Below, piece by piece: positions 60,135 through 64,000 of a DNA stretch of 64,000 nt (its first letter is position 1; each line of letters opens with the position of its first letter). A model generated the notes under the pieces. That model ran no database searches. It was not told the DNA's origin and worked only from the letters and a program-made list of their open reading frames with translations. A program made the translations under genes and the position numbers. Source of the stretch: Dactylis glomerata (Eukaryota; Streptophyta; Magnoliopsida; Poales; Poaceae); NCBI GenBank assembly GCA_007115705.1, contig QXEO01000822.1:861892-925891 (forward strand), read 5' to 3'.

Positions 60135-60238
60135 GGAAGAGAGTGATGAGGTTTGCAGATATGAGTCTAGATGTGATATGTAAATGGAGGCCAAGCCTAC
60201 ATATATATAGTTAAAAATGGCGGGAAGACGGAGACGGG

Positions 60239-60775
60239 AAGCGGTGGAAAGCGCGGGAAGAAAATAGGCGGGAACCTTTAGTCCCGGTTTTTGTGTCATC
60301 TAACAAAACTGTCGGTGGGATAAGGACGTGTGGGTAACCTTTAGTCCCGGTTGGTGGGTGCAACCGAGACTAAAGATGTCGGTGGGATAAGGACGCGTGG
60401 GTGGATGCACTGCTCGATGAGATAAGGACGCGTGGGTGGACACACGATGCCCCTGTCGGAGGAACAAGACAAAGTAGAAGCGGTGGAAAGCGCGGGAAGA
60501 AAATAGGCGGGAACGCAGTGGCGCGGGGAACCATCTAACCTTTAGTACCGGCTGGTGGGTACAACCGGGACTAAAGGTGGTTTTTGTGTCATCTAACAAA
60601 ACTATCGGTGGGATAAGGACGTGTGGGTAACCTTTAGTCCCGGTTGGTGGGTGCAACCGAGACTAAAGATGTCGGCAGGATAAGGACGCGTGGGTGGATG
60701 CATTGCTCGATGAGATAAGGACGCGTGGGTGGATGCACGATGCCCCTGTCGGAGGAACAAGACAAAGTAGAAGCG
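60239..60775. repeat. Tandem duplication with internal CCTTTAGTCCCGGTT arrays
   Basis: Unit 1 60239-60477 and unit 2 60478-60772 both start AAGCGGTGGAAAGCGCGGGA and end GGAACAAGACAAAGTAG. Unit 2 has about 56 extra bp. Each holds inverted copies of CCTTTAGTCCCGGTTGG / CAACCGAGACTAAAG, a subterminal motif that differs from the TACCGG type at 58.7 and 51.5 kb. Confidence 0.88.
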
Positions 60776-60779
60776 GTGC

Positions 60780-60850
60780 CGTGCCTATAAAAGGAGCATC
60801 GATACGCCATGGCAAGCAGCTCAACAAGCCAACCTAGAAGGTAGGGAGAG
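60780..60850 (+). promoter_or_regulatory. Plus-strand TATA box and tiny reading frame
   Basis: CCTATAAAAGGAGC at about 60785-60798 is followed by an ATG (60810) encoding MASSSTSQPRR and a stop. It could be a divergent promoter between the accessory gene and TNP2, or a relic of a truncated gene. Confidence 0.3.
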
Positions 60851-60872
60851 TTTCATTCCCATGGATGGAGGA

Positions 60873-61113
60873 CAGGGTTGGGAAATCTCCCGTGGCGGAG
60901 TTTCTCGAAGATGTCGTTGATGCTCACGCCCTACGATATCTTTGGAAGCTCCGCCTCGGAAAAATTTCCCTGCAAGCTCGTGAAAGACTCTATCTCCTCT
61001 AACAGTTTTGGGTAAAGGGTTGGGAAATCTCCCGCGGCGGAGTTTCTCGAAGATGTCGTTGGTGCTCACGCCCTACGGCATCTTCGGAAGCTCCGCCTCG
61101 GAAAAATTTCCCT
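60873..61113. repeat. Direct repeat of about 97 bp
   Basis: Copies at 60874-60972 and 61018-61113 share GGTTGGGAAATCTCCCG and TCGAAGATGTCGTT, and both end CTCGGAAAAATTTCCCT, with a few substitutions; the offset is 144 bp. The repeat lies just past the 3' end of the TNP2 gene. Confidence 0.9.
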
Positions 61114-61168
61114 CATACAATAACATCATTACACAAAAATCCATATTGAGATACACAAGTTATGATCC

Positions 61169-64000
61169 CTATCTAGTCTTCTGAGTTTTCTTCTTGTGTT
61201 TCCCTTTCTTCTGATTGCGACGCAGCCATGGACAATCTTCATTATTTAAAATGATGCTTGGGTCAGTTTTCACCTTGAAGGGTGGAATATCATCAAACTT
61301 ATTATAATCTTCTGATATGTCTGTCTTGTCCTCTACTCCCACGATGTTTCTTTTTCCTGAAAGAACTATGTGGCGCTTTGGCTCATCGTATGATGTGTCC
61401 TCTTGCCTTTCTTTTCTTTTTTTCGGTTTGGTAGACATGTCCTTCACATAAAAAACCTGAGCCACTTCACTGGCTAGGATGAATGGTTCGGTGTCGTACC
61501 CTAGATTCTTGAGATCCACTGTAGTCATTCCGTACTGCGGGTCTACCTGTACCCCGTTTTTCAGGTTGAACCATTTGCACCGGAATAAAGGGACCTTGAA
61601 ATTAGGTCCATAGTCAAGTTCCCATATCTCCTCTATGTACCCATAATATGTGACCTTCTTCCCATTGTCCTCTGCTGCATCAAAGCGGACACCACTGTTT
61701 TGGTTGGTGCTCTTTTTATCTTGGGCGAATGTGTAAAATGTATTCCCATTTATCTCGTACCCTTGAAATGTCGATATAGTCGAAGATGGTTGCTTGGCCA
61801 ACAAGTATAGCTGTTCTTCATCAGTGACATTCATGAGCCGTGTTTGCAACCAACCACCGAAAGTCTTCATGTGTTCTCCATCAATCCAATCTTCACATTG
61901 CTCTGGGTATTCAGAGCGTAAAATATTCTTGTGTTCCACTTTGTACGGAGCCACCAAGCTGGAATTATGTAGAATTGTGTAGTGTGCTTGAGTGAAAGAA
62001 TGTCCGTCCATACACATTGTTGCTTTCTTTCCTAGCGTGCCTTTTCCACGCAGTCTCTCCTCATAGCGCGATTCAGGAACACCGATCGGCTTAAGGTCAG
62101 GAATAAAGTCAACACAAAACTCAATGACCTCCTCTGTTCCATAGCCCTTGGAGATGCTTCCTTCTGGCCTAGCACGGTTATGAACGTATTTCTTTAAGAC
62201 TCCCATGAATCTCTCAAAGGGGAACATGTTGTGTAGAAATACAGGACTGAGAACACTAATCTCTTCGACCAGGTGAACGAGGAGATGCGTCATAATATTG
62301 AAGAAGGATGGTGGGAACACCAACTCGAAGCTGACTAGACATTGCACCACATCCTTCTGTAAATTTTGTAGAGTTAGTGGATTGATCACCTTCTGAGAAA
62401 TTGCATTGAGGAACGCACATAGCTTCACAATGGGTACTCGAACATTTTCTGATAGAAGCCCCCTCAATGCAACCGGAAGTAATTGTGTCATAATCATGTG
62501 GCAGTCATGAGACTTTAGGTTTTGAAACTTTTTCTCTGACATGTTTATTATTCCCTTTATATTCGATGAGAAGCCAGACGGGACCTTGATGCTACTCAGG
62601 ACTTCAAAAAAGATCTCCTTCTCTTCTTTGGTAAGAGCGTAGCTGGCAGTACCTTGATACTTCTCTGGATTCAGGTTGTTTCCTTCGTGGATACATTGCT
62701 GGTCGTGCCGTGCATCCGGTGTATCTTTGGTCTTCCCATACACGCCCAAGAAGTTTAGCAGGTTCACGCAAAGATTTTTCGTCACGTGCATCACGTCGAT
62801 TGCAGAGTGAACCTCTAGGATTTTCCAGTAGGGTAGCTCCCAAAATATAGACATCTTCTTCCACATGGGTACATGTCCGTCAACATCATGCGGAACAGAT
62901 TGTCCGCCAGGACCCTTTCCAAAGATCACTTTTAAATCCTTGACCATATCATATATAACATCCCCTGTAGGGCGGGTAGGATTCATTCGGTCTTCTGCCT
63001 CACCTCTGAAATGCTTTCCTCTCTTTCTTACTTGATGTTGTTTTGGAAGAAATCGACGATGTCCCATGTACACATTCTTGTTTCTCAAATATATACTGTC
63101 AGTCTCACCTAAACAGTGTGTGCATGCATTGTATCCCTTGTTTGACTGTCCTGAAATGTTACTAAGAGCAGGCCAATCATTGATGGTTACAAACAACAAC
63201 GCTCGTAGGTTAAATTCCTTTTGTTCGTGCTCATCCCAAATAGGTACACCTTCTTCACGCCACAACTGTAAAAGTTCTTCAACCAATGGCCTCAGGTACA
63301 CATCAATGTCGTTGCCGGGTTGCCTCGGGCCTTGGATGAGCACTGGCATCATAATAAACTTCCGCTTCATACACAACCAAGGAGGAAGGTTATAGATACA
63401 TAGAGTCACTGGCCAGGTGCTATGACTGGAGCTCTGCTCCCCAAAAGGATTAAAGCCATCTATACTTAGACCAAATCTTAAGTTCCTTGCGTCATCTGAA
63501 AATGACTTGTACTTTCTATCGATTTTTCTCCACTGCGATCCGTCAGCGGGGTGTCTCAGCATCACATCTTTCTTACGGTCCTCTTTGTGCCATCGCAACA
63601 ACTTGGCATGCTCTTTGTTTTGGAACAAACGTTTCAACCGTGGTATTATAGGAGCATACCACATCACCTTCGCAGGAACCTTCTTCCTGTGGGTGGACTC
63701 GCCCTCAACATCGCCAGGGTCATCTCGCCTGATCTTATACCTCAATGCACCACATACCGGGCATGCATTCAAATTCTCGTACTCCCCGCGGTAGAGGATG
63801 CAGTCATTGATGCATGCATGTATCTTCTACACCTCTAATCCTAGAGGGCAGACAACCTTCTTTGCTTCGTACGTACTAGAGGGCAATACGTTCTCCCCTG
63901 GAAGCATCTTCTTTATTATTTTCAGCAACTTTTCAAATCCCTTGTCAGAAGTACCATTCTCTGCCTTCCATTGCAGCAATTCCAGTGTGGTACCCAGTTT
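61169..64000 (-). CDS. TNP2: TNP2-type CACTA transposase, partial, one in-frame stop
   Basis: An 867-codon frame (63772-61169) continues upstream in the same frame to the window edge, interrupted only by TAG at 63829-63827. Residues counted from the first Met after it: FGLSIDGFNPF (100-110), CTHCLGETDS (about 218-225) and HSAIDVMHVTKN (322-333) belong to the Tnp2/Transposase_21 core. A DUF4218-like part (about 445-560, with FPFERFMGVLKKYV) and a DUF4216-like part (about 690-780, FRCKWFN) follow, then a Lys-rich tail. The protein should bind subterminal repeats and cut the CACTA ends in the nucleus. The stop lies before the core, so full-length protein is not made from this copy. Confidence 0.92.

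Larger units (their letters stand above)
51423..64000 (-). mobile_element. Large CACTA (En/Spm) transposon, minus strand, right part off the window
   Basis: It begins with CACTAGTCGAAAAATGG at 51423, followed to about 51640 by subterminal repeats of the type TTTGGTACCGGTTTGT. Genes on the minus strand follow the usual order: TNP2 transposase first (64000-61169), then the accessory frame (60134-59607), then the Ulp1-domain gene (55551-51932), with the 3' end of the element at 51423. The other terminus lies beyond 64000. Single stops in both large genes indicate a recently disabled, once autonomous copy. Confidence 0.85.

Overview
This window is plant nuclear DNA, almost certainly from a Triticeae grass (wheat, barley, rye or Aegilops type). 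It shows intron-split genes, a deep nest of LTR retrotransposons of BARE/Angela-like and Sabrina-like type, several CACTA (En/Spm) DNA transposons with GC-rich subterminal repeats, and Stowaway and Harbinger-type MITEs. No bacterial, organellar or viral gene organisation was seen. Family names come from recognised end sequences and motifs; no database search was run.

Layout. 1-617: upstream region of a gene. 618-2209: one apparently intact three-exon cytochrome P450 gene, the only ordinary host gene recognised; a Stowaway MITE (2457-2693) lies 250 bp downstream. 2.7-4.9 kb: low-complexity DNA, a microsatellite, a 5S rRNA-like fragment and the right end of a CACTA element. 4.9-5.6 kb: an LTR remnant. 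5.6-10.96 kb: a decayed Copia element with a recognisable 1.75 kb 3' LTR, split by a truncated Gypsy piece (7025-8236). 10.96-25.25 kb: a compound minus-strand Gypsy structure with two 1.59 kb LTRs, gag and protease but no reverse transcriptase or integrase, a tandemly duplicated primer-binding site, a second leader beyond its 3' LTR, and a 4.69 kb insertion (possibly a solo LTR) inside gag-pro. 25.25-26.5 kb: another decayed Gypsy LTR and leader.

26.5-44.3 kb is best read as an old Helitron-like element swollen by later insertions: a 6.9 kb CACTA with matching termini and an AGA target duplication (27567-34443), a Stowaway (35389-35635), and a mini-CACTA (35965-43332) that itself holds a 6.56 kb Gypsy element (36401-42959). 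The 6.9 kb CACTA is a gene-capturing (Pack-type) element. On its minus strand it carries spliceable exon fragments resembling cytosolic GAPDH, SEC23 and CBP60, plus a 660-bp tandem repeat and a tRNA-like SINE head.

43.3-49.8 kb is a diverged segmental duplication, with a Stowaway and a pair of nested MITEs between the two units. From 51423 to beyond the right edge lies a large minus-strand CACTA. It encodes a TNP2 transposase (running off the window), a seven-exon gene ending in a C48/Ulp1-type protease domain, and a 175-aa accessory protein of unknown function. TNP2 and the protease gene each contain one in-frame stop, so this copy looks recently inactivated.

The most interesting leads are the multi-gene capture CACTA, the accessory ORF with its own TATA box between two different subterminal-type repeat arrays, the duplicated primer-binding site, the two Sabrina-like relatives with different coding payloads, and the MITE-in-MITE nest with identical TCA target duplications.
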